A stretch of 64,000 nucleotides of DNA, taken from assembly GCA_964410285.1 (NCBI GenBank), contig CAYPFR010000001.1, forward strand, positions 310,001 to 374,000, given 5' to 3'. The position numbers and the translations under genes were made by a program. Of the stretch, positions 26,004 to 34,754 are shown one piece after another (position 1 is the stretch's first letter; each line of letters begins with the position of its first letter). The notes under the pieces were generated by a model. That model had not been told where the DNA came from and made no database searches. It saw only the letters and a program-made list of their open reading frames with translations. The stretch comes from Fretibacter sp964410285 (GTDB taxonomy: Bacteria; Pseudomonadota; Alphaproteobacteria; Caulobacterales; Maricaulaceae).

Positions 26004-26037
26004 AAGGGACTGTTTTGACAGACCCCTTTTTTTGCGC
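26004..26037 (+). terminator. Rho-independent terminator of the suc operon
   Basis: AAGGGACTGT-TTTG-ACAGACCCCTT with an A/A internal mismatch, running into a T7 stretch (26027-26033), starting 22 bp after the sucB stop. It separates sucB from the next membrane protein gene, so lpd probably has its own promoter. Confidence 0.85.
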
Positions 26038-26071
26038 TTTATTGTCTCCACAATAAACAGGGGAGACAATC

Positions 26072-26512
26072 ATGAGCCAGTTAGAGACAAAAAAGACCGG
26101 GCCATTGTTCTGGATTTTGGGGGCCTTATTCCTGATTTGGAACGGCTTTGGGTGTTATATATATTATATTGACCAGACGCTGCCGGATGCAAAACACGCC
26201 GAGATGTACGGCGAGGCGCTGACAGCCTTACGGGACGCCTATCCAACATGGTCTGTTGCAGCCTATGCGGTCGCCGTTTGGGGCGGATTACTGGCTGCTA
26301 TTTTATATTTGCTGAAAAAGCGCTGGGCGGCACCATTATTTGTGATTTCGCTTATTGCCGCTGCTATCAGCTTTATCTGGGGGTTCACTAATGCGGACTA
26401 TCAGTCTGCCGCAGGCGGAGGATTTTGGGTTATGCCCGTTATTGTCGTGCTATTAGGGTGTCTTGAAGTGTGGTGGTCACGCAAAAAGATCGCAGACGGA
26501 ACATTATCCTAG
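26072..26512 (+). CDS. Four-helix membrane protein of unknown function
   Basis: 146 residues with four hydrophobic segments (about 10-32, 68-88, 93-116, 123-142). ATG follows GGGGAGACAATC. Conserved-looking features are WNGFGCYIYYIDQTLPD after the first helix and the YPTW segment before the second. Similar proteins in other alphaproteobacteria carry only loose labels, such as sugar transporter, that I would not trust. It has its own unit between the suc terminator and lpd. Confidence 0.75.
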   Translation: MSQLETKKTGPLFWILGALFLIWNGFGCYIYYIDQTLPDAKHAEMYGEALTALRDAYPTWSVAAYAVAVWGGLLAAILYLLKKRWAAPLFVISLIAAAISFIWGFTNADYQSAAGGGFWVMPVIVVLLGCLEVWWSRKKIADGTLS

Positions 26513-26630
26513 AGCGGGCACGATTTGGCGGCCATTGAGGCCGCTCATGCCTGCTATACTCCGTCATTCAGATTGACCCTGCTCCCGTCCTTGCTTAAAC
26601 GAGCGGCAGGTTTATGCGACGGAGAGACTT

Positions 26631-28016
26631 ATGGCGGATATTTACGATATTATTGTGATTGGCGGCGGACCGGGCGGCTATAACTGCGCGATACGGGCTG
26701 GGCAGCTTGGCCTAAAAGTCGCCTGCATTGAAACGCGCAAGACGCTCGGCGGCACCTGCCTAAATGTCGGATGCATCCCCTCCAAAGCGTTATTGCATGC
26801 CACCGAGATGCTGGAGACGGCAAATACCCATTTTGCCGCTATGGGCCTAACCGGCGAAGTGGGTTTTGATCTTAAGAAAATGATGGCCGCAAAATCAAAA
26901 ACCGTCGACGGCCTGACGTCTGGTATTGAATATCTGTTTAAGAAAAACAAAGTCGAGCACATTGAGGGCTTTGGCAAAATTATTGACGCCGGCACGGTTG
27001 ATGTTGACGGAAAAATGCTCAAGACAAAAAATATCGTTATTGCGACTGGCTCAGAAGTTGCGCAGCTCCCCGGTATAAAAGTGGACGAGACAAAAATTGT
27101 GTCATCCACTGGCGCGCTGGAGCTTAAGTCTGTTCCGAAAAAGCTCCTCGTGATTGGCGGCGGCGTGATTGGGCTAGAGCTGGGTTCAGTTTGGCGGCGT
27201 CTTGGCTCGGAGGTCACAGTGGTCGAATATCTGGACGCCATTATGCCGGGCATGGACGCCGAGGTGCAAAAACAAGCTCTGCGGATTTTCAAAAAGCAAA
27301 AAATGAAATTTGAGCTGGGCCGCAAAGTGACCGGAATTGAGAAAAACAAATCCGGCCTCACTGTGAAAACAGAAGCCGCTCAGGGGGGTAAGGAAAAAGA
27401 TATCGAGGCTGACGTCGTGCTTGTTTGCATTGGCCGGAGGCCCTTTACCCAAAATCTCGGGCTTGAGGCTGCCGGCGTGACAACAGATAAACGCGGCTTT
27501 ATTCAAACTGATCATTACAAAACCAATGTGGCGGGCATTTGGGCGGTTGGCGATTGCACGCCCGGTCCCATGCTCGCGCATAAGGCTGAAGACGAGGGCG
27601 TTGCCGCAGCGGAATTGATCGCGGGCAAGGCGGGCCACGTGAATTACGATGTTATTCCGGGGGTGGTTTACACGGCGCCCGAAATCGCGAGCGTCGGCAA
27701 AACCGAGCAAGAGCTAAAAGAGGCCGGCACGGCCTATAAGACAGGTAAATTTCCTTTTACCGCTAACTCGCGTGCGCGCGCTAATCATGAAACGGACGGA
27801 TTTGTCAAAATTCTTGCCGATGCCGCGACAGATGAGATTTTGGGCGCACATATTATCGGCGCAAATGCCGGTGATTTAATTGCGGAAATCTGCGTGGCAA
27901 TGGAGTTTAAAGCCGCGTCTGAGGATATCGCGCGCACCTGCCATGCTCATCCGACAATCACTGAGGCTGTACGTCAGGCGGCAATGGATGTTGAAAAATG
28001 GGCCATGCAAATGTAA
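26631..28016 (+). CDS. lpd: Dihydrolipoyl dehydrogenase (E3)
   Basis: 461 residues. The FAD site is IGGGPGGYNCAIRAGQLG and the redox-active disulfide is GGTCLNVGCIPSKALL. The NAD site is VIGGGVIGLELGSVWRRLG, FAD contact is VGDCTPGPMLAHKAEDEG, and the catalytic HAHPTITEA lies near the C-terminus. It reoxidises the dihydrolipoyl arms of SucB and possibly of other 2-oxoacid dehydrogenases. ATG 26631 has GGAGAG upstream. It follows the suc genes after one unrelated membrane protein gene. Confidence 0.97.
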   Translation: MADIYDIIVIGGGPGGYNCAIRAGQLGLKVACIETRKTLGGTCLNVGCIPSKALLHATEMLETANTHFAAMGLTGEVGFDLKKMMAAKSKTVDGLTSGIEYLFKKNKVEHIEGFGKIIDAGTVDVDGKMLKTKNIVIATGSEVAQLPGIKVDETKIVSSTGALELKSVPKKLLVIGGGVIGLELGSVWRRLGSEVTVVEYLDAIMPGMDAEVQKQALRIFKKQKMKFELGRKVTGIEKNKSGLTVKTEAAQGGKEKDIEADVVLVCIGRRPFTQNLGLEAAGVTTDKRGFIQTDHYKTNVAGIWAVGDCTPGPMLAHKAEDEGVAAAELIAGKAGHVNYDVIPGVVYTAPEIASVGKTEQELKEAGTAYKTGKFPFTANSRARANHETDGFVKILADAATDEILGAHIIGANAGDLIAEICVAMEFKAASEDIARTCHAHPTITEAVRQAAMDVEKWAMQM

Positions 28017-28060
28017 TCTTGGGCTCTAATGCCTGAGGGGCAAAGGAAGCGGGGGCTGAT

Positions 28061-28540
28061 ATGAGTATTCAAAGATCAATCGTTTTGCTCGCCGTTTTGG
28101 CGTTCACGGGAGCGCTTTGCGGCTGCGAAGGCGTGGGCAGCGCGGAACGAAATTTGGCCAACGCCGCAGAGGGCCCTGTCTGTTACGGCCTTATTGATGA
28201 TGAGGTCGATGTCGTTATCAGCCTCCAGCCCCTTAAACGAAATCGCTATGAGGCCTTTGGTTTCGGGACTGAAATCGACCGAAAAGGCTTTGATCACCAG
28301 GCCTTTAAACTCGCCTCGGAGGGACAACTGTCGGGTGAGCGCTTTATTTTAGATATAAGCATGAGCCTAGCCGGCCGAAAGACAGAAAAACGCGCGGAGT
28401 GGCGCCTTTCCGGCCAAAAGCTTTTTGCGGAGGACTGGGTGCTTGAAGAAGAGGATTGCCGGCGCCTTACATCGGCCTATCTAAAGCGCGATATTCGCCG
28501 CAAAAAGCGCGCCGAGAAGCTCCGCACGCGAGAGTTTTAG
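28061..28540 (+). CDS. Small lipoprotein of unknown function
   Basis: 159 residues. The signal segment RSIVLLAVLAFTGALCGC ends in a lipobox with two cysteines, of which Cys22 is the likely lipid site. The mature part has CYGLIDDEVDVVISL, ends with a very basic tail (KRDIRRKKRAEKLRTREF), and contains one more cysteine pair. No family recognised. It follows lpd by 44 bp on the same strand, with GGGGG before the ATG, and may be its cotranscript. Confidence 0.65.
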   Translation: MSIQRSIVLLAVLAFTGALCGCEGVGSAERNLANAAEGPVCYGLIDDEVDVVISLQPLKRNRYEAFGFGTEIDRKGFDHQAFKLASEGQLSGERFILDISMSLAGRKTEKRAEWRLSGQKLFAEDWVLEEEDCRRLTSAYLKRDIRRKKRAEKLRTREF

Positions 28541-28549
28541 GGCTTTGAT

Positions 28550-28579
28550 TTAACAGCGCGCGCGCGCGCGTGATATAGA
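28550..28579 (+). promoter_or_regulatory. Promoter-like element with an alternating GC spacer
   Basis: TTAACA (28550-28555) and TATAGA (28574-28579) are 18 bp apart. The spacer is a run of alternating G and C (28556-28570), a sequence prone to Z-DNA. It lies ten bases past the lipoprotein stop, with no coding frame downstream on this strand, so it could drive the candidate small RNA. Confidence 0.4.
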
Positions 28580-28585
28580 TCACAG

Positions 28586-28679
28586 CGAAGCCCAACATGA
28601 TCCACTAGAGTGAGGGGGAACTTAGGTTCGAAGATTTCCCCTTCATAACTCCCGGGCGCCTCGGCGTTCGGGCTTTTTG
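28586..28679 (+). ncRNA. Candidate small RNA, about 94 nt
   Basis: Downstream of the promoter-like element there is a stem AGGGGGAA...TTTCCCCT (28613-28642) whose apical part contains TTAGGTTCGAAG. A GC-rich hairpin and T5 run follow (28651-28678). A promoter, an internal hairpin and a terminator within about 130 bp fit a small RNA gene. The same terminator could simply end the lpd-lipoprotein transcript, so the call is tentative. No known RNA family was recognised. Confidence 0.35.
28651..28678 (+). terminator. Rho-independent terminator
   Basis: CCCGGGCGCCTCGGCGTTCG plus GG forms a stem with two G-U pairs, followed by CTTTTT. It ends either the lpd-lipoprotein unit or the candidate small RNA. 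Confidence 0.8.
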
Positions 28680-28739
28680 TTGGCTACCCTAACCGTCAGG
28701 GCCGATCAGGGCGCGCAGGCCATGAACATAAGGACTATA

Positions 28740-28749
28740 GGGGGGGGGG
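28740..28749. repeat. Homopolymer of ten G
   Basis: Ten consecutive G bases, 14 bp past the xerC stop and outside any gene. Such tracts mutate by slippage, but here no reading frame would switch. Confidence 0.8.
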
Positions 28750-28763
28750 CGGGCTTTTGCGGC

Positions 28764-29693
28764 TCAGGCGCGCGGATGGGCGGCCTTGTGAACTTTCATC
28801 AGACCGCTTGCGTCCACATCGGTATAGCGCTGGGTTGTCGAAAGGCTAGCGTGGCCGAGTAATTGTTGAATGGTGCGCAGATTTCCGCCGCCCGCCAATA
28901 GGTGAGTCGCAAAACTATGGCGCAGGGCATGCGGCGTGGCGGATTCCGGCAAGCCCAATGCGCTGCGTAGCTTCTGCATCTCAAGCTGGATAATACGCGG
29001 GGATAGCGGCCCGCCCCGGGCCCCGCGAAACAGCGGTTCATCCGGGCTAATCACAAAGGGACAAAGCTGCGCGTAACGGGCGGCGGCCTGCCGAACGATC
29101 GGCAGCAGGGGCACGAGCCGGCTTTTCCCGCCTTTGCCCATAATCTGAAGCGTGTCTTTAAGCGGAAGTTGGGCGGGGGTAAGCGAGAGCGCCTCTGAAA
29201 TTCGAAGGCCTGCCCCGTAAAGTAGGGTGAGGACGGCTGTATTCCGCGCTTCAATCCAGGGTGGATGCTCGCCAAAACTCTCGCCGCCTATCATGTCCCG
29301 CGCGCCCTGCGGCGAGAGCGCTTTGGGCAAGGGGCGTTTCGCTCGCGGACCCTTAATAAGCGCCAGTCCGTCATTTTTTACATCCCAGCGGCGTTCCAAA
29401 TAGCGAAAATATGTGCGCAGCGCCGAGAGTTGCCTTGCGATAGAACTGGCCGAGAGGGGCGAATCCCCGCGCCGCCGATGGGCAAGATAGGCGCGAAATT
29501 CTAGCGGTTTTAACCCCCCGAGAGTTTGCAAATTCAAGGGTTTCTCCAGATAGGCTGTCATAAACCCGAGAAAGGCCGATATATCGCGTTGATAGGCCTC
29601 TATGGTTTTTTCGGATAAACGCCGCTCGCCTGATAAATGAGAGAGAAAAGCGAAAAGCGTCTCCTCGGCGGGAATTTTCTGTATGGCGGCCAT
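28764..29693 (-). CDS. xerC: Tyrosine recombinase XerC-like
   Basis: 309 residues: an N-terminal SAM-like DNA-binding domain (SEKTIEAYQRDISAFLGF) and a C-terminal catalytic domain. All catalytic residues are visible: Arg164 (AGLRISEA), Lys187 (MGKGGKSR), His255 and Arg258 (PHALRHSFATHLL), His281 (LGHASLSTTQRY) and nucleophile Tyr290. It resolves chromosome dimers at dif with a partner. XerC rather than XerD is preferred from length and from its setting beside housekeeping genes; I cannot exclude XerD. No dif-like site was recognised nearby. Confidence 0.9.
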   Translation of the reverse strand: MAAIQKIPAEETLFAFLSHLSGERRLSEKTIEAYQRDISAFLGFMTAYLEKPLNLQTLGGLKPLEFRAYLAHRRRGDSPLSASSIARQLSALRTYFRYLERRWDVKNDGLALIKGPRAKRPLPKALSPQGARDMIGGESFGEHPPWIEARNTAVLTLLYGAGLRISEALSLTPAQLPLKDTLQIMGKGGKSRLVPLLPIVRQAAARYAQLCPFVISPDEPLFRGARGGPLSPRIIQLEMQKLRSALGLPESATPHALRHSFATHLLAGGGNLRTIQQLLGHASLSTTQRYTDVDASGLMKVHKAAHPRA

Positions 29694-29753
29694 AGCTTAT
29701 CTTGGCGGGTTGAAGTTAATAATCTCTTTGCCCCGCTCGGGCACGGCCCCTAT

Positions 29754-30194
29754 ATGAAAGGTATGATCAGCGATCTTTATAATAGTGATATTCTTACGCT
29801 GAGTGCGGGGCTCGTTAACACCCGCTTGCCCGATTCCGATGCGAGCGTGCGCAAAGTGTCCAAACTTTGCGGGTCCTGGGTTGAGATCGATCTTAAAATG
29901 GAAAATAATCTGGTGAGTGATTATGCCTTACGCGTGCAGGCCTGCGCGCTGGGACAGGCGAGTGCGGCGATCTTAAAGGCGGCACTTGTCGGGGCCAGCC
30001 TAAAGCAGATACGCCAAGCGCGTAAGGCCTTGGAGGCCATGTTAAAAGACGGCGGCGCGCCGCCAAGAGGCCGCTTTTCTAAGTTAAAACTTCTGTCCGG
30101 CGTGGCGCAATATCCGGCGAGGCATACATCCGTTTTGCTTGCGTTTCGCGCTGCGGAGGACGCGGCAGAATTAGCCCAATCCAGCCAGCATTGA
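29754..30194 (+). CDS. IscU/SufU-like iron-sulfur scaffold protein
   Basis: 146 residues from ATG 29754 (MKGMISDLYNSDILTLSAGL); another ATG at 29763 is possible, and the frame runs upstream into the xerC region without family residues. It keeps two of the three usual ligand cysteines: Cys39 (SKLCGSW) and Cys64 (VQACALGQASAA). At the third position the normal Cys is replaced (PARHTSVLLAF). The same pairing of this variant with yidD is seen in other alphaproteobacteria, so the change looks like a subfamily trait. The role is probably Fe-S assembly or carriage; not proven. Confidence 0.8.
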   Translation: MKGMISDLYNSDILTLSAGLVNTRLPDSDASVRKVSKLCGSWVEIDLKMENNLVSDYALRVQACALGQASAAILKAALVGASLKQIRQARKALEAMLKDGGAPPRGRFSKLKLLSGVAQYPARHTSVLLAFRAAEDAAELAQSSQH

Positions 30195-30502
30195 AAAACC
30201 CGCTGCAATATATCGCCTTTGGCTTGCTGAAATTTTATAAATATGGCCTCAGCCCCATGCTCTCTATGTTTGGCGTGCGCTGCCGCCATACGCCGTCCTG
30301 CTCTGACTATGCCAGAGACGCCATAGAGCGACACGGCCTTTGGGCCGGCGGCTGGATGACGGCAGCGCGATTATCCCGTTGCCATCCGATAAAAAGCTTG
30401 GGCGGGACGCACGGGGTTGATAACGTCCCACAAAGCGTTAAAAAGCCGCCAGTATGGGCGCCGTGGCGATATGGTCACTGGCGCGGCACAAATAGAGAAT
30501 AG
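30191..30502 (+). CDS. yidD: Membrane protein insertion efficiency factor YidD
   Basis: 103 residues with the family core YKYGLSPMLSMFG then CRHTPSCSDYARDAIERHG and LSRCHP. Start is a TTG that overlaps the TGA of the scaffold gene (TTGA), suggesting translational coupling. The family aids YidC-dependent membrane insertion at the inner membrane. thrS begins two bases after its stop. Confidence 0.92.
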   Translation: MKNPLQYIAFGLLKFYKYGLSPMLSMFGVRCRHTPSCSDYARDAIERHGLWAGGWMTAARLSRCHPIKSLGGTHGVDNVPQSVKKPPVWAPWRYGHWRGTNRE

Positions 30503-30504
30503 CT

Positions 30505-32436
30505 ATGGTCACTTTGACATTCCCAGACGGTGCGGCCCGCGAATATGACGCGGGTACAACCGCCATGCAGGTCGCCAAATCTATTTCAAAGGGGTTGGCG
30601 AAATCTGTTCTGGCCGCCAAGCTGGACGGGGTTTTGGTTGATGCCAGCCTGCCCATTGAAGAGGACGCCCGGATTGAACTTGTCACCGCAAAGGATCCCG
30701 AGGGCCTAGAGCTTATTCGTCATGACTGCGCCCATGTATTGGCGGAGGCCGTGCAAGAATTATTTCCAGGAACGCAAGTAACAATCGGCCCCGTGATTGA
30801 AAATGGCTTTTATTACGATTTTTACCGAGACGAGCCTTTCTCTGCGGATGATTTTGCGGCGATTGAAAAGAAAATGGCTTTTATTATTAACCGCAATGAC
30901 AAGTTTGAAAGACTGGTCATGGAGCGCGGAGAGGCGATTAAATTATTTAGAGAGATGGGCGAGGACTTTAAAGCCGAGCTTATTGAAGATCTGCCAGAGA
31001 CGGAAACGCTGACCATCTATAAGCAGGGGAGTTGGTTTGACCTTTGCCGCGGGCCGCACCTGCCCAGCACCGGAAAAATCGGCAAAGCATTCAAGCTCAT
31101 GAAAGTGGCGGGGGCTTATTGGCGCGGAGACAGCAATAATGCGCAGTTGCAGCGCATTTACGGCACGGCATGGGCGAGTCAGGAAGACCTTGATGCTCAT
31201 CTGAAACAAATTGAAGAAGCAGAAGCTCGCGATCATCGCCGCCTTGGCCGCCAGCTTGAGCTATTTCATTTTCAAGAAGAAGCGCAGGGGCAGGCCTTCT
31301 GGCACCCCAATGGCTGGATGCTTTACAAAACCCTGCAAGCTTATATGGCGCGCCGCCAAAGAGAATATGGATATTCAGAGATTAAGACACCCCAGCTCAT
31401 GGACCGCAAATTTTGGGAAGCCTCCGGGCATTGGGAGAAATACCGCGAAAACATGTTTGTCGCGGAAATCGCCGAAGAAGACAAAGTCCTCTCGCTCAAA
31501 CCCATGAATTGTCCTTGCCATATTCAGGTTTTCAATCAGGGGCAAAAATCCTATCGTGATTTGCCTGTGCGCTATGCTGAATTTGGTTCTTGCCACCGCT
31601 ATGAACCCTCGGGCGCGCTGCACGGCCTCATGCGGGTGCGCGGTTTTGTGCAAGATGATGGACATATTTTCTGCACGCTTGATCAGGTCACAGACGAGGT
31701 CAAAGGCTTCACCGAACTTTTGAAGTCTGTTTATGCTGATCTTGGGTTTGATGACGTCAAAGTCAAATTTTCAACGCGGCCAGATGTACGTGTGGGGTCC
31801 GATGAATATTGGGATAAGGCCGAAGCGGCGCTTAGCGCAGCGGCGGATGCTTCGGGGCTAGAAGTAGAACTGAACGAAGGTGACGGCGCGTTCTACGGGC
31901 CGAAACTTGATTTCGTGCTGCGCGACGCGATTGGCCGAGAATGGCAAGCAGGCACGGTGCAGCTTGATCCCAACACACCAGAACGGCTCGGCGCATCCTA
32001 TATTGGCGATGATGATAAGAAACACACCCCGCTTATGCTTCACCGCGCTGTGCTGGGCTCATTTGAGCGTTTCCTTGGCATATTGATCGAAAATTATGCC
32101 GGCAAGTTTCCGCTATGGCTCTCCCCCGTGCAGGTCGTGATTGCGACCATCACATCGGACGCAGATGAGTACGCCGTAAAGGCCGCCGAGAAATTAAAAG
32201 CCGCCGGGCTTCGGGTTGAGACCGACCTTCGCAATGAGAAGATCAATTACAAAATTCGGGAGTTATCGGCTGATCGGAAAGTTCCGATAATCGCTGTTGT
32301 TGGGCGCAAGGAGGCCGAGGAAGGGATGCTCGCGCTGCGCCGCCTTGGCTCGCGTGAGCAAACGGTTCTAAGCCTTGACGCGGCCGCCGATGTCTTGGGC
32401 CAAGAAGCTCTCGCCCCTGATCAGCGCCGTCTCTAG
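30505..32436 (+). CDS. thrS: Threonine-tRNA ligase
   Basis: 643 residues. Order: TGS domain (1-62), editing domain with HDCAHVLAEAV, catalytic class II core with motif 2 (YRDLPVRYAEFGSCHRYEPSG) split by the usual loop, and an anticodon-binding domain (residues about 540-640). Zinc ligands are the cysteine in NCPCHIQVF and the histidines in VQDDGHIF and LMLHRAVLGS. It charges tRNA-Thr. Its upstream neighbour yidD ends two bases before; no strong ribosome-binding site is visible. Confidence 0.97.
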   Translation: MVTLTFPDGAAREYDAGTTAMQVAKSISKGLAKSVLAAKLDGVLVDASLPIEEDARIELVTAKDPEGLELIRHDCAHVLAEAVQELFPGTQVTIGPVIENGFYYDFYRDEPFSADDFAAIEKKMAFIINRNDKFERLVMERGEAIKLFREMGEDFKAELIEDLPETETLTIYKQGSWFDLCRGPHLPSTGKIGKAFKLMKVAGAYWRGDSNNAQLQRIYGTAWASQEDLDAHLKQIEEAEARDHRRLGRQLELFHFQEEAQGQAFWHPNGWMLYKTLQAYMARRQREYGYSEIKTPQLMDRKFWEASGHWEKYRENMFVAEIAEEDKVLSLKPMNCPCHIQVFNQGQKSYRDLPVRYAEFGSCHRYEPSGALHGLMRVRGFVQDDGHIFCTLDQVTDEVKGFTELLKSVYADLGFDDVKVKFSTRPDVRVGSDEYWDKAEAALSAAADASGLEVELNEGDGAFYGPKLDFVLRDAIGREWQAGTVQLDPNTPERLGASYIGDDDKKHTPLMLHRAVLGSFERFLGILIENYAGKFPLWLSPVQVVIATITSDADEYAVKAAEKLKAAGLRVETDLRNEKINYKIRELSADRKVPIIAVVGRKEAEEGMLALRRLGSREQTVLSLDAAADVLGQEALAPDQRRL

Positions 32437-32438
32437 CG

Positions 32439-33704
32439 ATGATACCGGGCCTTGCAGAGCGGGTTAACCGCCGGACTGCGGCCATTGTCATGGTTTTCTC
32501 ATTTGTGGCGGGCCACGCCGGGGGGCTGGCGCTGGCGCCCCTAGCCGCTATTGCGGGCGGTGTCGGGATAGCAATGGCGCTCTATGGCGCCCGCACCGAT
32601 GCCATAAAAACGGCGCTGGATTTCCGCGCCCAATCTGAATGGTTGCGAGCCCTATTTTTGTTTTTAGCATGGGCCGCCTTATCGAGTTTTTGGTCACCTC
32701 AGGCTCAAAGTGGATTCCCCAATGTACTCAAATTAGTTCTGGGCGTCATTTTGTTTGAGGCCGGACGCCGAGCCATTCACATGGCCTGTGCAGATTCAAG
32801 CTTTCGCAAAACCACCTATTTACAAAACATCATGATCTATTGGCCGATTATTGCGGCCCTTGTTTTATGCCTTGATCTTGTCACTGGCTTTAGCCTCAGT
32901 TTTGCGATTGATCCAATCAAGGCAGGTGAAAGTGCCGCGCTCAGGGAAGGTGATGCGATCATGAATACAGCAAATGGGATTGTTTGGCTCACGATATGCT
33001 CGGCAAGCGCCCTGACGCTCATGCTCTGGACGCGGTACCGGGGGCCAATATTTTGCGTTTTCTTTTTGGCGCTTATTCTCATCTCGGCGCTGCTGAATGG
33101 GTTGAGCGCGGCCATCATTGCGATTGGTCTTTCAGTGCTCTTTATGACTTTGGCGGCGTTTTATCCCGCCAGGATTATCAATATTTTGACAGGCGCGGCG
33201 ATTGGACTGGTTGGCTTTGCGCCGCTGCTTTCGGGGATCGCTTATCTGACTTCGGACGCCTTGCGGGCCGCAATGCCGTTTTCATGGGAGCACCGTTTGG
33301 TGACATGGGATTATATCGGCGAGCGCATCCGCGAACATCCGATCATTGGGCACGGTTTTGACGCCTCTCGAACGTTTGACGCAAGTTTTGATGCGCGCGG
33401 CTTTACCGATCTCGCCGTTGTGTCTTTGCATCCACATAATGCCGGGCTGCATATATGGGTCGAGACGGGGGTCATTGGCGCGGTATTGGGGTCTACCACC
33501 TTGTTTTTAATTGGGCGGGAGGCGCAAAAATATGCCGCAGGCGGGCGCGCCCGCGCCATTGCAGCAGTTGGCACAATTGTGCCTTTGATGATATTTGCCT
33601 CTGTGTCATATGGGGTTTGGCAACACTGGTGGTGGGCTAGCTTTTTTCTTTCGGCCGCGTTTTTATCCCTTATTCCGCGCACAAAACCGGTAATCGACCC
33701 ATAG
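32439..33704 (+). CDS. O-antigen ligase / polymerase-like membrane protein
   Basis: 421 residues with about ten hydrophobic helices and one larger loop holding the HPHNAGLHIWVETG motif. The histidine after the Pro-His pair is the conserved residue of WaaL/Wzy_C ligases. EHPIIGHGFDASRTF before it is also typical. It probably transfers or polymerises a lipid-linked glycan on the outer face of the inner membrane. It starts two bases after thrS; the link with thrS is positional, whereas the following glycosyltransferases fit a surface-glycan role. Confidence 0.85.
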   Translation: MIPGLAERVNRRTAAIVMVFSFVAGHAGGLALAPLAAIAGGVGIAMALYGARTDAIKTALDFRAQSEWLRALFLFLAWAALSSFWSPQAQSGFPNVLKLVLGVILFEAGRRAIHMACADSSFRKTTYLQNIMIYWPIIAALVLCLDLVTGFSLSFAIDPIKAGESAALREGDAIMNTANGIVWLTICSASALTLMLWTRYRGPIFCVFFLALILISALLNGLSAAIIAIGLSVLFMTLAAFYPARIINILTGAAIGLVGFAPLLSGIAYLTSDALRAAMPFSWEHRLVTWDYIGERIREHPIIGHGFDASRTFDASFDARGFTDLAVVSLHPHNAGLHIWVETGVIGAVLGSTTLFLIGREAQKYAAGGRARAIAAVGTIVPLMIFASVSYGVWQHWWWASFFLSAAFLSLIPRTKPVIDP

Positions 33705-33821
33705 AGAAATGTAAATAATTCCTTGGAAAAGCCTTTAATATATTGACATTTAGGTTATTTTGTCCGACAGGCTTAACCTTAAACTGGGGCCAGTTGGCTA
33801 AAGTTTAGGGGCCGAAAAAGA

Positions 33822-34736
33822 ATGCGTATGACCGCTCAAATTATTCCTCTCAGCCTGCCTGATCACAAACCGCGTGTGTCCGTGATTATGGTGAGCTATA
33901 TGACGGGCCCCGCTCTGCTGGAGGCCATTCAGGCGGTTATATCCGATCCCGAAATCTTTGAACTTGTCATTGTTGATAATGGCAATACTTTTGCTGCGCG
34001 GCAAAAACTTTCGGACCTTGTCACCGAACATGATAAAATTCGAATGCTCCAAAGCCACGGTAATATTGGTTTTGCCAAAGGCTGTAATTACGGCGCGCGT
34101 ATGGCGAGGGGCTCTCATTTCTTGTTCTTAAATCCCGATGCAGTTATGGAGCCGGGCACGGCCATGGCGCTGGCGGAATGCGGAGATGGGCTGGATACGC
34201 CGTGGATTGTTGGTGGGCGGCTTAAGGATGTTGATGGGCTTGAGCAGCGCGGCAGTCGGCGCGGTGAATTAACGCCGGCGAGCGCGCTGATTTCTTTTAC
34301 GCCGCTTCACAAATTTCCGGGTCTGCGGTCCCTTCACTGGGAGCGTGAGCCGCTCCCGGCGGAGCCTATTGAAGTCCCCGTCATTAGCGGGGCTTGTCTT
34401 ATGATGAGCCGTGAATGCTTTGATATAACGGGGGGTTTTGATGAGGATTATTTTCTGCATGTCGAAGACATAGAGCTATGCCGGCGCGTCCGGCAGATGG
34501 GTGGCAAGGTCATGTTCCATCCGCATGCCGATATTATGCATTATGGCAGCACCAGTTCTGCGCGCCGTCAGGATATTGAGTTTAATAAATTTCGCGGCTT
34601 TTACCGCTATTTCAAAGGCTATTCTGAGAAATGGTGGGCGAAAGCGCTTACAACTTTGGCCATGCCCTTTATGTTCGCCGCCGTCATGGGCCGCGCATGG
34701 TATTTGGTCGCGCGTAAGGCATTTTTGGGCAATTAG
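33822..34736 (+). CDS. Family 2 glycosyltransferase (rhamnosyltransferase/WbbL-like)
   Basis: 304 residues. The GT-A fold opens with PRVSVIMVSYMTGPALLEAI and VDNGNTFA. LFLNPDAVMEPGT gives the metal-binding DxD-like motif (Asn-Pro-Asp), and EDYFLHVEDIELCRRVRQMGG is the acceptor/base region typical of WbbL. A short hydrophobic helix lies at the C-terminus. It likely adds a sugar to a surface glycan in the cytoplasm; the sugar is unknown. It is 117 bp after the ligase gene. Confidence 0.88.
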   Translation: MRMTAQIIPLSLPDHKPRVSVIMVSYMTGPALLEAIQAVISDPEIFELVIVDNGNTFAARQKLSDLVTEHDKIRMLQSHGNIGFAKGCNYGARMARGSHFLFLNPDAVMEPGTAMALAECGDGLDTPWIVGGRLKDVDGLEQRGSRRGELTPASALISFTPLHKFPGLRSLHWEREPLPAEPIEVPVISGACLMMSRECFDITGGFDEDYFLHVEDIELCRRVRQMGGKVMFHPHADIMHYGSTSSARRQDIEFNKFRGFYRYFKGYSEKWWAKALTTLAMPFMFAAVMGRAWYLVARKAFLGN

Positions 34737-34754
34737 AATGCCTGTTGTTTTGGG

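Noticed and set aside
28677..28862. 61-residue plus-strand frame across the poly-G tract
   Set aside because: It overlaps the xerC 3' end in antisense, with low-complexity content and no start signals.
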